The position numbers were made by a program, and so were the translations under genes. Positions 1-7,446 of a stretch of 13,397 nt of DNA are shown in pieces. Position 1 is the first letter of the stretch. Every line of letters starts with the position of its first letter. Source of the DNA: CF-161 sp035259145 (GTDB lineage: Bacteria > Chloroflexota > Dormibacteria > Dormibacterales > Dormibacteraceae); the NCBI GenBank assembly GCA_035259145.1, contig DATFWQ010000002.1, forward strand, positions 1-13,397, written 5' to 3'. Under the pieces are notes generated by a model. The model ran no database searches. It saw only the letters and a program-made list of their open reading frames with translations, and was not told the origin of the DNA.

Positions 1-621
1 AGAGAGCTGCACGACTCCATCTCTCAGTCGCTGTACGGCATCCAGCTGGGGGCGAAGACTGCGCGCGACCGGCTCGACCAGGACCCGGCCAGCATCGCCC
101 AGCCGATCGACCACGTCATGAGGCTCGCCGAGGCTGGGGAGGCGGAGATGCGAGCGCTGATCTTCGGACTGCGGTCCGAATCGCTAGAGACCGAGGGCCT
201 GGTTGCAACTCTCCTCCAGCAGATCGAGGCGCTCCGAGCCAGGCACGGCCTCGCTGGACAAACCGCAATGAAAGACGAACCGGCGGCGCCTGTCGAGGTC
301 AAGCACGCCCTCTACCGGATCGCCCGGGAGGCCCTGGGCAACACCGTCAAGCACGCGCACGCGCGACGGGTCGACGTGCAGCTGGAGGCGCTGGGCCACG
401 CCGTGGCCCTCCAGATCGTGGATGACGGGGTTGGGTTCGACCCCGGCGGTCTCTACCCGGGACACCTCGGTCTGCGCTCGATGCACGAGCGCGCACTTGC
501 GGTCGGCGGGTCGCTCGAAGTCAGCAGTTCTCCCGGCCAGGGGACCCGAATCCGGGTCACGGTCCCCCTGGGAGCGCCATGTCCCCGTCACCGAGCGGGG
601 GCCCAGTCAAACCACACCTGA
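1..621 (+). CDS. NarL-family sensor histidine kinase, C-terminal part (5' truncated by window edge)
   Basis: The frame is open from base 1, so only the last 206 residues are visible. They hold the complete transmitter region of a HisKA_3/HATPase_c kinase, which autophosphorylates a histidine and passes the phosphate to a response regulator. Visible motifs: the H-box RELHDSISQS at residues 1-10 with the phospho-acceptor His at residue 4; the N-box NTVKHAHA; the G1 box DDGVGFDP; and the G2 box GHLGLRSMHERA. The sensor domains lie outside the window. It is very like the kinase at 8431-9975 (roughly two-thirds identical by eye over about 190 residues), so PAS/GAF sensors upstream are a reasonable inference. 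No response regulator follows; the next gene is an unrelated XRE-type regulator after 400 nt and a hairpin. The last 15 or so residues, after VTVPLGAP, are an unconserved tail. Confidence 0.93.
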   Translation, partial: RELHDSISQSLYGIQLGAKTARDRLDQDPASIAQPIDHVMRLAEAGEAEMRALIFGLRSESLETEGLVATLLQQIEALRARHGLAGQTAMKDEPAAPVEVKHALYRIAREALGNTVKHAHARRVDVQLEALGHAVALQIVDDGVGFDPGGLYPGHLGLRSMHERALAVGGSLEVSSSPGQGTRIRVTVPLGAPCPRHRAGAQSNHT

Positions 622-634
622 CGCTGCTCGGGGC

Positions 635-660
635 GGGAGAGGAGGCAAGCCTCCCCTCCC
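635..660 (+). terminator. GC-rich hairpin after the partial histidine kinase gene
   Basis: Bases 635-646 pair with 649-660, giving a 12-bp stem with one A-C mismatch and a very small AA-centred loop. It begins 13 nt after the kinase stop codon. No T-tract follows, so this is a hairpin-type or Rho-assisted terminator at best, but position and strength fit the end of the kinase transcript. Confidence 0.5.
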
Positions 661-950
661 CTCCACCGAGCATGGCTGCGGGGGTGAGGTCAACGTTTGG
701 AGGGATCAGCTCCCTCGCGCAGTCGGGACGAGGCACACGTCTCCGCCTTCCTTGTTCGCCCCACGCGACGCCGTGGACTCATGAACAACCCCCCATTCGC
801 GTCCAGACCAGGCCATCGTAGCCTGATCCCGCGGGCCACAGTAAATCACGCGACATCGGCCGAATCCGGTCACAATGACTGTCACGCCGACGTTCACGCG
901 TGACGCGGGGTCCCCGGAAGCACGCACGCCGGCCTTGCAGCATGTCCGGT
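661..950. other. Non-coding leader between the kinase terminator and the XRE regulator promoter
   Basis: I find no convincing gene here; the short frames overlap one another and show no family motif. It holds a small inverted repeat, GAGGGA (700-705) and TCCCTC (711-716). It also holds three copies of TCACGC at 846-851, 882-887 and 894-899; the last forms the perfect palindrome TCACGCGTGA at 894-903. An ATG at 875 is in frame with the XRE regulator but has no Shine-Dalgarno, so this stretch is more likely control DNA than coding sequence. The repeated motif is a candidate operator. Confidence 0.4.
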
Positions 951-979
951 TTGCCTGGCAGGAAGCGACGGCGCATACT
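951..979 (+). promoter_or_regulatory. Candidate sigma-70-type promoter for the XRE regulator operon
   Basis: TTGCCT (951-956, 4/6 to consensus) is separated by exactly 17 nt from CATACT (974-979, 4/6 to consensus). This predicts a transcript start near 986, downstream of the ATG at 875 and upstream of the ATG at 1022. It therefore supports 1022 as the start of the next gene. Inferred from pattern only. Confidence 0.4.
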
Positions 980-1021
980 GTGCTGGCGTCTACCGCAGTC
1001 GGTCCTGGGGGGGTCGAGATA

Positions 1022-2356
1022 ATGGATTACACGGAGTTCGCCACGCGACTGGCGCACGAGCGTGGCACGGTGAGAGACTGGAGCCAGCCGACCCTTGGTC
1101 GGTACATGGCCGGCGAGTCGGCCAGGCTCGGCAGACCGATGACTGCGGTGCCGAGGGCCACCATCTCGGCCTGGGAGAACGGCCACCGCTACCCAGACCC
1201 CTGGTACGCATATGTGCTCTGCAACACGCTTGCGCTCACGCCGGACGCGCTGGCGCTGGAGTCCGTCCTGACACCTTCGGTAGTCGCTGACATTGAGGCC
1301 TCCATCCAGCGCCAGCAGGCGCTCGAGTCTGCCCGAGAGGTCAGCCGGATGCAACGGAGCGGACATGGGGTTGCGGCGCTGGGCGGTCCAGTGGCAGCCG
1401 GAGTGGCAGACCTCGAACGTCTCTCCTCGGTGCTCCTGGGGCTGTCGCGTATGGATGCCGTGGCGGCGGCGGATCTCCGTCGTGTTACCGATCACGTTCT
1501 CGAGCTACAGGGCCAGATCGGCACCCGACTGATGCTGCGCGAGCTGCACACGCACCTCGTCACCGTGGAGGGTCTGCTGCGGGCTCCGCATGCAGCCGAG
1601 ATCAGGCGCGAGGTGGTCATGATGGCCGGCGAGACGGCCGCTGCGGCTGCTCAGGGGTGGTATTCGCTGCTCGACTACGGCGAGGCCAAGCTGGTCTGCG
1701 ACTATGCCCGCCGTCTTGCCCACGAACTGGGCGGCTCGAACGTGCAGGCGATGGCCTACGGGTGTGAAGCGCTTCTGTACGCGAACCGTCTTCACGGGCA
1801 GGAGGAGGGGCTGCCCGGGGGGCCCCGCAGGGCGGTCGAACTCCTGCGAGCGGCCGAGGCCGCGGCGGGTGCGGGAGCGCCGCCCAACATCCGGATGTGG
1901 CTCTACAGCGTCCGGGCCTGGGAGAATGCGGCCACAGGCGACGGGGTCGCCGCAGGGCGGGACCTGGACGCCGCGGAGCGTGCCCTGTCTCTCATGACCG
2001 CCAGGCCGTCCGGCTTCTTCAAGCCCTGGGATGCCTCGTACCTGCTGGTCTCTCGCGGCAAGAGCGCCCTGATGCTGGGCGACCTGACGAACAGCATGTA
2101 TTTCCTGGACCTGGCCCTGCAGTCGGCGAGGGGCTGGATGCGCCCCTTCTACGAGGTGCAGCTTGCAACCGTGTGCGCACAGGCTGGCGAACCGGACCGC
2201 GCGGCCTCGTTGCTCATGGCGATCGTGGAGAAGGCACTGGCCAACGGAACTACGATGCTCGTCGGCCGGATCAGCAAGGTAGCGAGCCAGGAGCTTGCCC
2301 CATACCGCGACCTGCCAACGATACGGGCGCTCGACGATCGGTTGGCCTCGGCGTAG
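1022..2356 (+). CDS. XRE-type HTH regulator with long helical (TPR-like) C-terminal domain
   Basis: A probable DNA-binding regulator of 444 residues. The N-terminal 80 or so residues resemble an XRE/Cro helix-turn-helix: an opening helix (YTEFATRLAHERG), a helix around SQPTLGRYM, then the recognition segment ATISAWENGHRYP (residues 46-58) and a closing VLCNTLALTPDAL helix. About a dozen extra residues lie between helix 2 and the recognition helix. The remainder is alanine- and leucine-rich helical sequence with repeated pairs such as GYCEALLYANRL-type and DAAERALSLM-type helices, as in TPR sensor domains of actinobacterial XRE regulators. I chose ATG 1022 because seven Gs (1007-1013) lie 8 nt upstream and a candidate promoter sits at 951-979; the in-frame ATG at 875 would add 49 low-complexity residues without a ribosome site. 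It leads a likely operon with the hydrolase (60 nt on) and the LuxR gene. Its ligand is unknown. Confidence 0.75.
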   Translation: MDYTEFATRLAHERGTVRDWSQPTLGRYMAGESARLGRPMTAVPRATISAWENGHRYPDPWYAYVLCNTLALTPDALALESVLTPSVVADIEASIQRQQALESAREVSRMQRSGHGVAALGGPVAAGVADLERLSSVLLGLSRMDAVAAADLRRVTDHVLELQGQIGTRLMLRELHTHLVTVEGLLRAPHAAEIRREVVMMAGETAAAAAQGWYSLLDYGEAKLVCDYARRLAHELGGSNVQAMAYGCEALLYANRLHGQEEGLPGGPRRAVELLRAAEAAAGAGAPPNIRMWLYSVRAWENAATGDGVAAGRDLDAAERALSLMTARPSGFFKPWDASYLLVSRGKSALMLGDLTNSMYFLDLALQSARGWMRPFYEVQLATVCAQAGEPDRAASLLMAIVEKALANGTTMLVGRISKVASQELAPYRDLPTIRALDDRLASA

Positions 2357-2415
2357 GCGGCTGCGCCTGGCCGAACAAGATCTCTTGACGTATGGATGGA
2401 GGGCATCGCCGAGCG

Positions 2416-3663
2416 ATGAGAACGACCAAGCGCTGGGAGCAGCAGCGATGGCTGCTGGACGCGGTGATCCGTACCGTCGGTGTGGACTGGGATCAGGGGC
2501 GGAGCTATTACCTGCAAGCGCCGTGCGGTCCAGACGCAGGCACCGACTTTCAAGGCATCAGGACGCGTGTTCAGCGGTTCGACGACATTGCGCGTGAGTT
2601 CATCCGGGCCGCGGAGCGCCGCGAGCGAATGGCCGTGGCCGCGGAGGCGGCGGGGCATGGCGTCACCGCCGGCGAGAACTTCTACATCGCCTCGGTCCTC
2701 TACGGTGGGGCGCAGTGGCCGATCTTCGAGAACTCTGCCGAAAATCTGCGCCTCAACGGCAAGAAGCTCGAGTGCTACAGGAGGTACGCCGAGCGCGCCG
2801 ACCACCGGATCGAGCGTGTCGAGATCCCATTCGGCGATGCCCAGCTCCCAGGCTGGCTTCACCTGCCTTCCGGGTATGCCGGCGGTCGGGTTCCGTGTGT
2901 CCTGGCGGTCGACGGCATGGACGGGTTCAAGGAGATGATGGTTTCGCTGCACGGCGACAAGCTGCTGTCGCGCGCGCTGGCCGTGCTTGCGCTCGACGGA
3001 CCGGGCCAGGGCGAGTGCACGACCCGCGGCGTCCAGGTAACAGGCGACAACTGGCTGGACGTGGGGCGTGCTGTCCTCCCCTGGGTCAGGTCGCGTCCGG
3101 AGATCGATCCCGACCGTATCGCCGTCTACGGCATCAGCTTCGGTTCTTACTGGGCCACCCAGCTCGCGGCGTCCGATGACCAGCTGGCCGGCTGCGCCGT
3201 CGCCCTCGTCTGCCATGAGCCCGGCTGCCGCACCATCTTCGAGACCGCGTCCCCGACGTTCAAGCTGCGCTTCATGTACATGGCGGGATACGAAGACGAG
3301 GTCGAATTCGACCGCTTCGCCCAGTCCTTCTCTCTGCAAGGGATCGGAGCGCGGTTGCGGTGCCCATATCTCGTCGTGGGGGGCGAGCGAGACGAGCTGA
3401 GCCCGATCGAGCACACATACCGGCTTCTGCAGGAGGTCGAGGCTCCCAAGGAGCTCGTCGTCTATCAGGGCGAGAAGCACGGACTGAACGCGACGACCGC
3501 CAGCCTCTTCGGGCCGGACTGGGCGAGCCACGTCGCAGACTGGATAAGTGACCGGCTCTGGGGCCGGTCTGAGGCGCTATCGCGACACCTCTTCGTCGAC
3601 ATGACCGGCATGGTCCACGAGTCGACCTGGGACGAGGTCGTGGCAGGCCGGAAGACGAGCTGA
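2416..3663 (+). CDS. Alpha/beta hydrolase, 2,6-dihydroxypseudooxynicotine hydrolase/FrsA-like
   Basis: An alpha/beta-fold hydrolase with an N-terminal helical cap region. The nucleophile elbow is GISFG, the acid lies in GERDELSP and the histidine in GEKHGL. Counting from the upstream ATG at 2392, the triad is Ser249, Asp334 and His363. Its spacing (85 and 29 residues) is close to that recalled for 2,6-dihydroxypseudooxynicotine hydrolase, a C-C bond hydrolase of nicotine catabolism. The oxyanion strand is VLAVDGMDGFKE and the following strand LALDGPGQGEC. The family also includes esterases and C-C hydrolases of polyketide-like substrates, so the substrate cannot be named. No signal peptide or membrane segment is seen, so it should be cytoplasmic. 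I set the start at ATG 2416, preceded by GGAGGG at 2398-2403 (12 nt away); the ATG at 2392 gives 8 more residues but has no ribosome site. It lies 60 nt after the XRE regulator and 4 nt before the LuxR regulator. Confidence 0.87.
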   Translation: MRTTKRWEQQRWLLDAVIRTVGVDWDQGRSYYLQAPCGPDAGTDFQGIRTRVQRFDDIAREFIRAAERRERMAVAAEAAGHGVTAGENFYIASVLYGGAQWPIFENSAENLRLNGKKLECYRRYAERADHRIERVEIPFGDAQLPGWLHLPSGYAGGRVPCVLAVDGMDGFKEMMVSLHGDKLLSRALAVLALDGPGQGECTTRGVQVTGDNWLDVGRAVLPWVRSRPEIDPDRIAVYGISFGSYWATQLAASDDQLAGCAVALVCHEPGCRTIFETASPTFKLRFMYMAGYEDEVEFDRFAQSFSLQGIGARLRCPYLVVGGERDELSPIEHTYRLLQEVEAPKELVVYQGEKHGLNATTASLFGPDWASHVADWISDRLWGRSEALSRHLFVDMTGMVHESTWDEVVAGRKTS

Positions 3664-3667
3664 TTTG

Positions 3668-6004
3668 ATGGCGCACCCTCTCCCGCCGACCAACCTCCCC
3701 GTCCAGCTGACGAGCTTCGTAGGCCGGGAGCGGGGGCTGGACGAGCTGGCAGGCCTCTTGCTACGGAGCCGGCTGGTTACCGTTGCGGGCCCGGCGGGCA
3801 TGGGCAAGACACGGATGGCCACCGAGCTCGCCGCCCGCGTGCTGGCGGAATACCCTGAGGGCGTCTGGCTCGTGGGTATGGCGGCGCTGTCGGACCCCGC
3901 TGACGTCCCACGCGAGGTGGCGGCGACGCTGGGTGTGCGGGAGCCGTTCGGCCAGTCGGAGGTCGCCAGCCTGGCGGCCCACGTCGGCGGCCGAAGGCTG
4001 CTGCTCGTGCTCGACGACTGCGAACATCTGCTCGATGCGTGCGCCCGCCTGGCCGGTGCTCTCCTCACGGCCTGCGCCGCGATGCGGGTCCTGAGCACCA
4101 GCCACGAGCCGCTGCGTGTGCCCGGCGAGCAGGTCTGGCGGATTGCCCCGCTGACGGTGCCGCCGCTTGGCGGCGGCGAGGAGGAGATGTTCGAGGCCGT
4201 TGCCGGCTCCGAGTCAGTTCGGCTGTTCCTGGCTCGCGCGTCGTTGGTCCAGCCCCGGTTCAGCCTGACGCCCGAGAACTCGACGACGATCGCAAGGCTC
4301 TGTCGCCGGCTCGACGGCATCCCGTTGGCTATCGAGCTGGCCGCTGCACGGGTCGAGATGATGTCGATCGATGACATCCTCGTCCGCCTGGAAAACCGCT
4401 TCCGCCTTCTCACGGGCGGCAGCCGCACCGTTATGCCGCGTCACCAGACGCTGCGCGCCGCGCTGGACTGGGGTCACCAGCTCCTGAACGACGCCGAGCG
4501 CAGACTGTTCCGCCGTCTTTCCGTCTTTCCGGGCGGCTTCGAGCTGGGCCCGGTGGAGGCGGTCTGCGCCGCCACCGACCTGCCCGCCGAGCAGGTGCTC
4601 GGCCACCTCTCGCGGCTGGTCGACAAGTCGCTGGTCGTGCTCGAGCCCGGGCCGGCCGGGCACACCCGCTATCGCATGCTGGAGACCGTCCGCCAGTACG
4701 CGGCCGAGCGGCTGTCCGAGGCCGCCGAGGCGGACGATGTCCGGCGCCGCCACACCGACCACTTCCTGTCCCTGGCGGAGCACGCCGCGACCTTCCACGC
4801 ACGGCCGAGCCAGGCCTACTGGCTCGAGCGGCTGGAGGCGGACCACGACGACCTGCGCGCGGCGCTGCAGTGGTGTCATGCCCACGACCCCGAGCGCTGG
4901 GCGCGGCTGGCGCTGGCGCTGGCGTGGTTCTGGCTCTATCGCGGACACCTGAGCGAGGGTCGGGAGTGGCTGCAGGGAGGGTTGTCTACTGCCACGCTGA
5001 CACCGCTTGACCAGGCGTGGGCGCTGTACTGGCTCTCCCGGATGGCCTACTGGCAGGGCGAGTACGCGCAGGCGCTGGGGCTGGGCGAGCAGAGCCTCGC
5101 GTGCCTCCGCGAGTTGGGCGAGGACGTCCTGGCAGGCTGGGTGCTGAGCTTGCTCGGCTCGATCAACATGTACGCGGGGGACGACGAGCGGGCCCGCGCC
5201 TGCCTCGAAGAGGTCCTGGCGACCACGAGCGACGACGAGGTGCGCCTGGACGCGGAGATGAGTCTGGGCGAGCTCTTCGTGCAGCGCGGTGACCTGGCGG
5301 CGGCGCGGATCCATCTGGAGCGCTGTCTGAGGTCGGCCACGGCACCCGAATCTCGTTGGCACGTGACCACCGCCATGCTATTCCTGGCCGTAGTGGACTT
5401 CTTCGACGGTCAGCACGCCAGCGCCCGGCGCCGGGTGGCGGAGGTGCTGGAGCTGTACCGGCAATTGGGCAATGCGTATGCGGTGTCAGCCAGCCTGTAT
5501 GCGGCCGCGGGGCTGGCCGTGGCGGCCGGCGATCCCGAGCGGGCGCTGCGTCTTTGTGGCGCGGCGGCCTCCGAGAGGGACGCCATAAGGGCGCCGCTGG
5601 CTCCACGCTGGGAGGCGCTGGCCCGGGCCACAGTGGTGGAACCGGCCCGGGCTGCTCTGGACCCCGCGCGCGCCGACGCCGCCTGGGCCGCCGGAGCGCG
5701 GCTGAGCCTCGACGAGGCCGTGGCGTACGCGCTCGCCGACCCGGCGACGGCCAAAGCTCGGGCCGAGGGCACCTCAGCGAGCGACGGCGTGACGCTCACG
5801 CGCCGCGAGCGTGAGGTCGCCCTGCTGGTGGCGAAGGGAATGACCAACCGCCAGATCGCGAGCCACCTTTTGATCGCGGAGCGAACGGTGGAGGGTCACA
5901 TGGAGCGCATCCGCGGCAAGCTCAGCGTCCGCTCCCGTACTCAGGTGGCGGTCTGGGTCGTCGAGCAGGGGTGGCTGGCCGGCAACCGCTCGGAAAAGCA
6001 GTGA
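3668..6004 (+). CDS. Large LuxR-family regulator with NB-ARC/AAA-like ATPase, TPR region and C-terminal HTH
   Basis: A 778-residue signal-transduction ATPase coupled to DNA binding. The N-terminal signature TSFVGRERGLDEL precedes Walker A GPAGMGKT (residues 41-48) and Walker B LLLVLDD (111-117), then the sensor-like STSHEPLRVPGEQVW. The GLPLAIELAAAR-like motif (here GIPLAIELAAAR) and LRAALDWGHQLL are typical of the NB-ARC/winged-helix part. Residues from about 380 to 690 are helical tetratricopeptide-type repeats rich in Ala, Leu and Arg. The last 70 residues are a LuxR HTH: LTRREREVALLVAKGMTNRQIASHLLIAERTVEGHMERI. There is no receiver domain, so control is probably by ligand or protein binding to the repeat region and ATP. 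ATG 3668 comes just 4 nt after the hydrolase stop, implying translational coupling; a TTG directly before it would add one residue. The 3' end is convergent with the toxin gene, 17 nt apart, with no hairpin between. Confidence 0.93.
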   Translation: MAHPLPPTNLPVQLTSFVGRERGLDELAGLLLRSRLVTVAGPAGMGKTRMATELAARVLAEYPEGVWLVGMAALSDPADVPREVAATLGVREPFGQSEVASLAAHVGGRRLLLVLDDCEHLLDACARLAGALLTACAAMRVLSTSHEPLRVPGEQVWRIAPLTVPPLGGGEEEMFEAVAGSESVRLFLARASLVQPRFSLTPENSTTIARLCRRLDGIPLAIELAAARVEMMSIDDILVRLENRFRLLTGGSRTVMPRHQTLRAALDWGHQLLNDAERRLFRRLSVFPGGFELGPVEAVCAATDLPAEQVLGHLSRLVDKSLVVLEPGPAGHTRYRMLETVRQYAAERLSEAAEADDVRRRHTDHFLSLAEHAATFHARPSQAYWLERLEADHDDLRAALQWCHAHDPERWARLALALAWFWLYRGHLSEGREWLQGGLSTATLTPLDQAWALYWLSRMAYWQGEYAQALGLGEQSLACLRELGEDVLAGWVLSLLGSINMYAGDDERARACLEEVLATTSDDEVRLDAEMSLGELFVQRGDLAAARIHLERCLRSATAPESRWHVTTAMLFLAVVDFFDGQHASARRRVAEVLELYRQLGNAYAVSASLYAAAGLAVAAGDPERALRLCGAAASERDAIRAPLAPRWEALARATVVEPARAALDPARADAAWAAGARLSLDEAVAYALADPATAKARAEGTSASDGVTLTRREREVALLVAKGMTNRQIASHLLIAERTVEGHMERIRGKLSVRSRTQVAVWVVEQGWLAGNRSEKQ

Positions 6005-6021
6005 CCGCTCCATGGGATTGG

Positions 6022-6411
6022 TTACGGGCTCGCCGCCGGCAGACCGGCCCGCTGGGCGAAAGCGTGAAGCCGGCCGTCGTAGGTGACGAAGGCATCGAGC
6101 CCCCTGCCAAGCTGCAGTGCGGTCGCAAGATGAATCGCGTCGAGGCTTCGCAAGTTGGGATCGAGAAAGCTGGCGGCGGCTGCCCGGACCGTTGCGTCGA
6201 CCTCCAAACGGTAGAGGCGGGCCAGAGTGGCCGGGACAGCCGGCAGCGCGGCTGGAGCGCTGCGCCGGAGCGCTCGCGGTACTTCGACCTCGACTAGAAC
6301 AGAGGAGACGAGGGGAACGCCGGTGCGGTTGTTGAGCCAGCTGATGAGCGCGGCAGTGGATGGCTCGTTGCGGACCAGTTTCACCACCGCCGCTGAGTCG
6401 AGGTAGATCAC
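6022..6411 (-). CDS. vapC: PIN-domain ribonuclease toxin, VapC type
   Basis: A 129-residue PIN-domain protein, the usual length for VapC toxins, which cleave RNA when freed from their antitoxin. The conserved acidic residues are all present: Asp5 in MIYLDSAAVVKL, Glu43 in the helix before RALRR, Asp91 in SLDAIHLATAL and Asp112 in FVTYDGRL. Translation starts at GTG (6411-6409), overlapping the antitoxin stop in a GTGA arrangement, so it is probably made by translational coupling at a lower rate than the antitoxin. The active site looks intact, so it should be functional. The target RNA is unknown. Confidence 0.92.
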   Translation of the reverse strand: MIYLDSAAVVKLVRNEPSTAALISWLNNRTGVPLVSSVLVEVEVPRALRRSAPAALPAVPATLARLYRLEVDATVRAAAASFLDPNLRSLDAIHLATALQLGRGLDAFVTYDGRLHAFAQRAGLPAASP

Positions 6412-6686
6412 CAGCGGTCTTGTTCGCGGATCTCTGCAATGGTGGCTGCTGCATCCACGGTGGGATCACCAAGGCTGAGAGGCATCGGCACCGGCCCTGT
6501 GAGGGTGGGCGGCACAGCTCGGCCCTCGGCCACCAACCGCTCAAGACCTCTCGGTGCTGGCTCGGCGGGCACCAGGCGCGCGACCAGCCGCCCCCGCTCG
6601 GCGACCTCGATGACCTCTCCCCGCTTCACTCGCTCGATCAGGCGTGAGGTCTGTTGATTGAGCTCACGTATACCGACTCGACCCAT
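6408..6686 (-). CDS. Phd/YefM-type antitoxin paired with the PIN toxin
   Basis: A 92-residue protein whose first 45 residues carry the Phd/YefM fold (VGIRELNQQTSRLIERVKRG, then VIEVAERGRLVARLVP). This fold dimerises and binds operator DNA. The C-terminal half is proline-rich with an acidic helix (DAAATIAEIREQDRW), the part expected to wrap the toxin and block its active site. It precedes the toxin and overlaps it by 4 nt. The start is ATG 6686; no good Shine-Dalgarno is seen before it. A pair of direct repeats 10-30 nt upstream is a likely autoregulatory operator. Confidence 0.9.
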   Translation of the reverse strand: MGRVGIRELNQQTSRLIERVKRGEVIEVAERGRLVARLVPAEPAPRGLERLVAEGRAVPPTLTGPVPMPLSLGDPTVDAAATIAEIREQDRW

Positions 6687-6695
6687 GAGGCCAAC

Positions 6696-6716
6696 TGTAG
6701 AACAAAATGTAGTACA
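6696..6716 (-). promoter_or_regulatory. Candidate antitoxin operator: tandem TGTAG(A/T)ACA repeats
   Basis: On the + strand TGTAGAACA (6696-6704) and TGTAGTACA (6708-6716) form two 9-nt direct repeats, 8/9 identical, separated by AAA and so 12 bp apart. The tract is clearly more AT-rich than its surroundings and lies just upstream of the antitoxin ATG. Phd/YefM antitoxins commonly repress their own promoters, so this is a plausible binding site; a TACATT -10-like element on the minus strand falls inside it. Confidence 0.45.
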
Positions 6717-6751
6717 TGTGCCGGGGCCACGCCTGGCGCGAAGGCCTCCTA

Positions 6752-6764
6752 CCGGCCCTGCCGG
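6752..6764 (-). terminator. Short GC hairpin after the MaoC-type gene
   Basis: CCGGC (6752-6756) and GCCGG (6760-6764) form a 5-bp stem with a 3-nt loop, 17 nt beyond the stop codon of the minus-strand MaoC-type gene. No T-run follows. It could weakly terminate that transcript before the antitoxin promoter. Confidence 0.25.
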
Positions 6765-6780
6765 GATACCCCACCAATCT

Positions 6781-7293
6781 TCAGTCCTGGCTGGGCTCGG
6801 GCACCGGGAAGATGTCCAGGCGGGGCGCGTTCTCCCGCTTCCAGACCATGACCGTTCGGGCGTACTCGATCACGATCTGCCCGTGCTGGTTGAATCCCCG
6901 CGTGCGCACCCTGACGATGCCTTGCTCCGGCCGCGAGCGCGACTCCCTCACATCGAGCACCTCGCTCTCTGTGTAGAGGGTGTCGCCGTCGAACAGCGGG
7001 TTGGGCAGCTTGATCTCGTCCCAGCCGAGGGCAAAGCCGTTCTCGCTGACGTCGGCCACTCCCATGCCCGCGACGATTGCGATTGTGAGCGCGCTGTTGA
7101 TCAGGCAGCGGCCCCACTGAGTCTTCTTGCCGTACTCGCGGTTGAAGTGGATCTGGTTGGTGTTGTTGGTGAGCAGCGTGAACCAGATGTTGTCGGCCTC
7201 CGTCACCGTGCGCCCGTATCGGCAGCGGTACACGTCCCCGACCTGGAAGTCCTCGAAGTAGCGGCCTTCCCAGCCCTTCACCAGTCTCGACAT
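6781..7293 (-). CDS. MaoC-family (hot-dog fold) hydratase, itaconyl/mesaconyl-CoA hydratase-like
   Basis: A 170-residue single hot-dog protein. The signature region is TEADNIWFTLLTNNTNQIHFN, followed by the conserved GRCLINSALTIAIVAGMGV helix and the FDGDTLYTESEVLDVR strands. In R-specific enoyl-CoA hydratases the active-site motif is D-x-N-P-x-H. Here the position five before His49 is Asn44 rather than Asp, which I recall as the pattern of itaconyl- and mesaconyl-CoA hydratase relatives. The substrate is probably a branched or dicarboxylic acyl-CoA, but this is inference. ATG 7293 is fixed by AAGGAGG ending 6 nt upstream; a longer frame to 7335 would put this Shine-Dalgarno inside the gene. 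No CoA-transferase or lyase partner is adjacent. Confidence 0.85.
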   Translation of the reverse strand: MSRLVKGWEGRYFEDFQVGDVYRCRYGRTVTEADNIWFTLLTNNTNQIHFNREYGKKTQWGRCLINSALTIAIVAGMGVADVSENGFALGWDEIKLPNPLFDGDTLYTESEVLDVRESRSRPEQGIVRVRTRGFNQHGQIVIEYARTVMVWKRENAPRLDIFPVPEPSQD

Positions 7294-7446
7294 CGCCGAC
7301 CTCCTTGACCCTGCCCGCCTCACCGGGGGCGACAAACAAGTGGAAGAGTCCGCTCCCTAGCAACGATCGACATCGCTGCGCACATCATCCCCCGCTGCCC
7401 GGGTGAGTCGGCCTGTACCGCCCAGGCTTCCGGCCGGCCGCTGCCC

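Noticed and set aside
779..1495. 238-codon minus-strand frame across the XRE regulator start
   Set aside because: No family motif and Arg-rich composition. The plus strand has the HTH signature.
2149..3531. Long open frame on the minus strand opposite the hydrolase
   Set aside because: High GC content opens long frames opposite real genes. This frame has no family motif and lies opposite a hydrolase with an intact catalytic triad.
4214..5362. 382-codon minus-strand frame within the LuxR regulator
   Set aside because: It is rich in Arg, Gln and Pro with no motif. The sense strand carries a continuous ATPase-TPR-LuxR protein.
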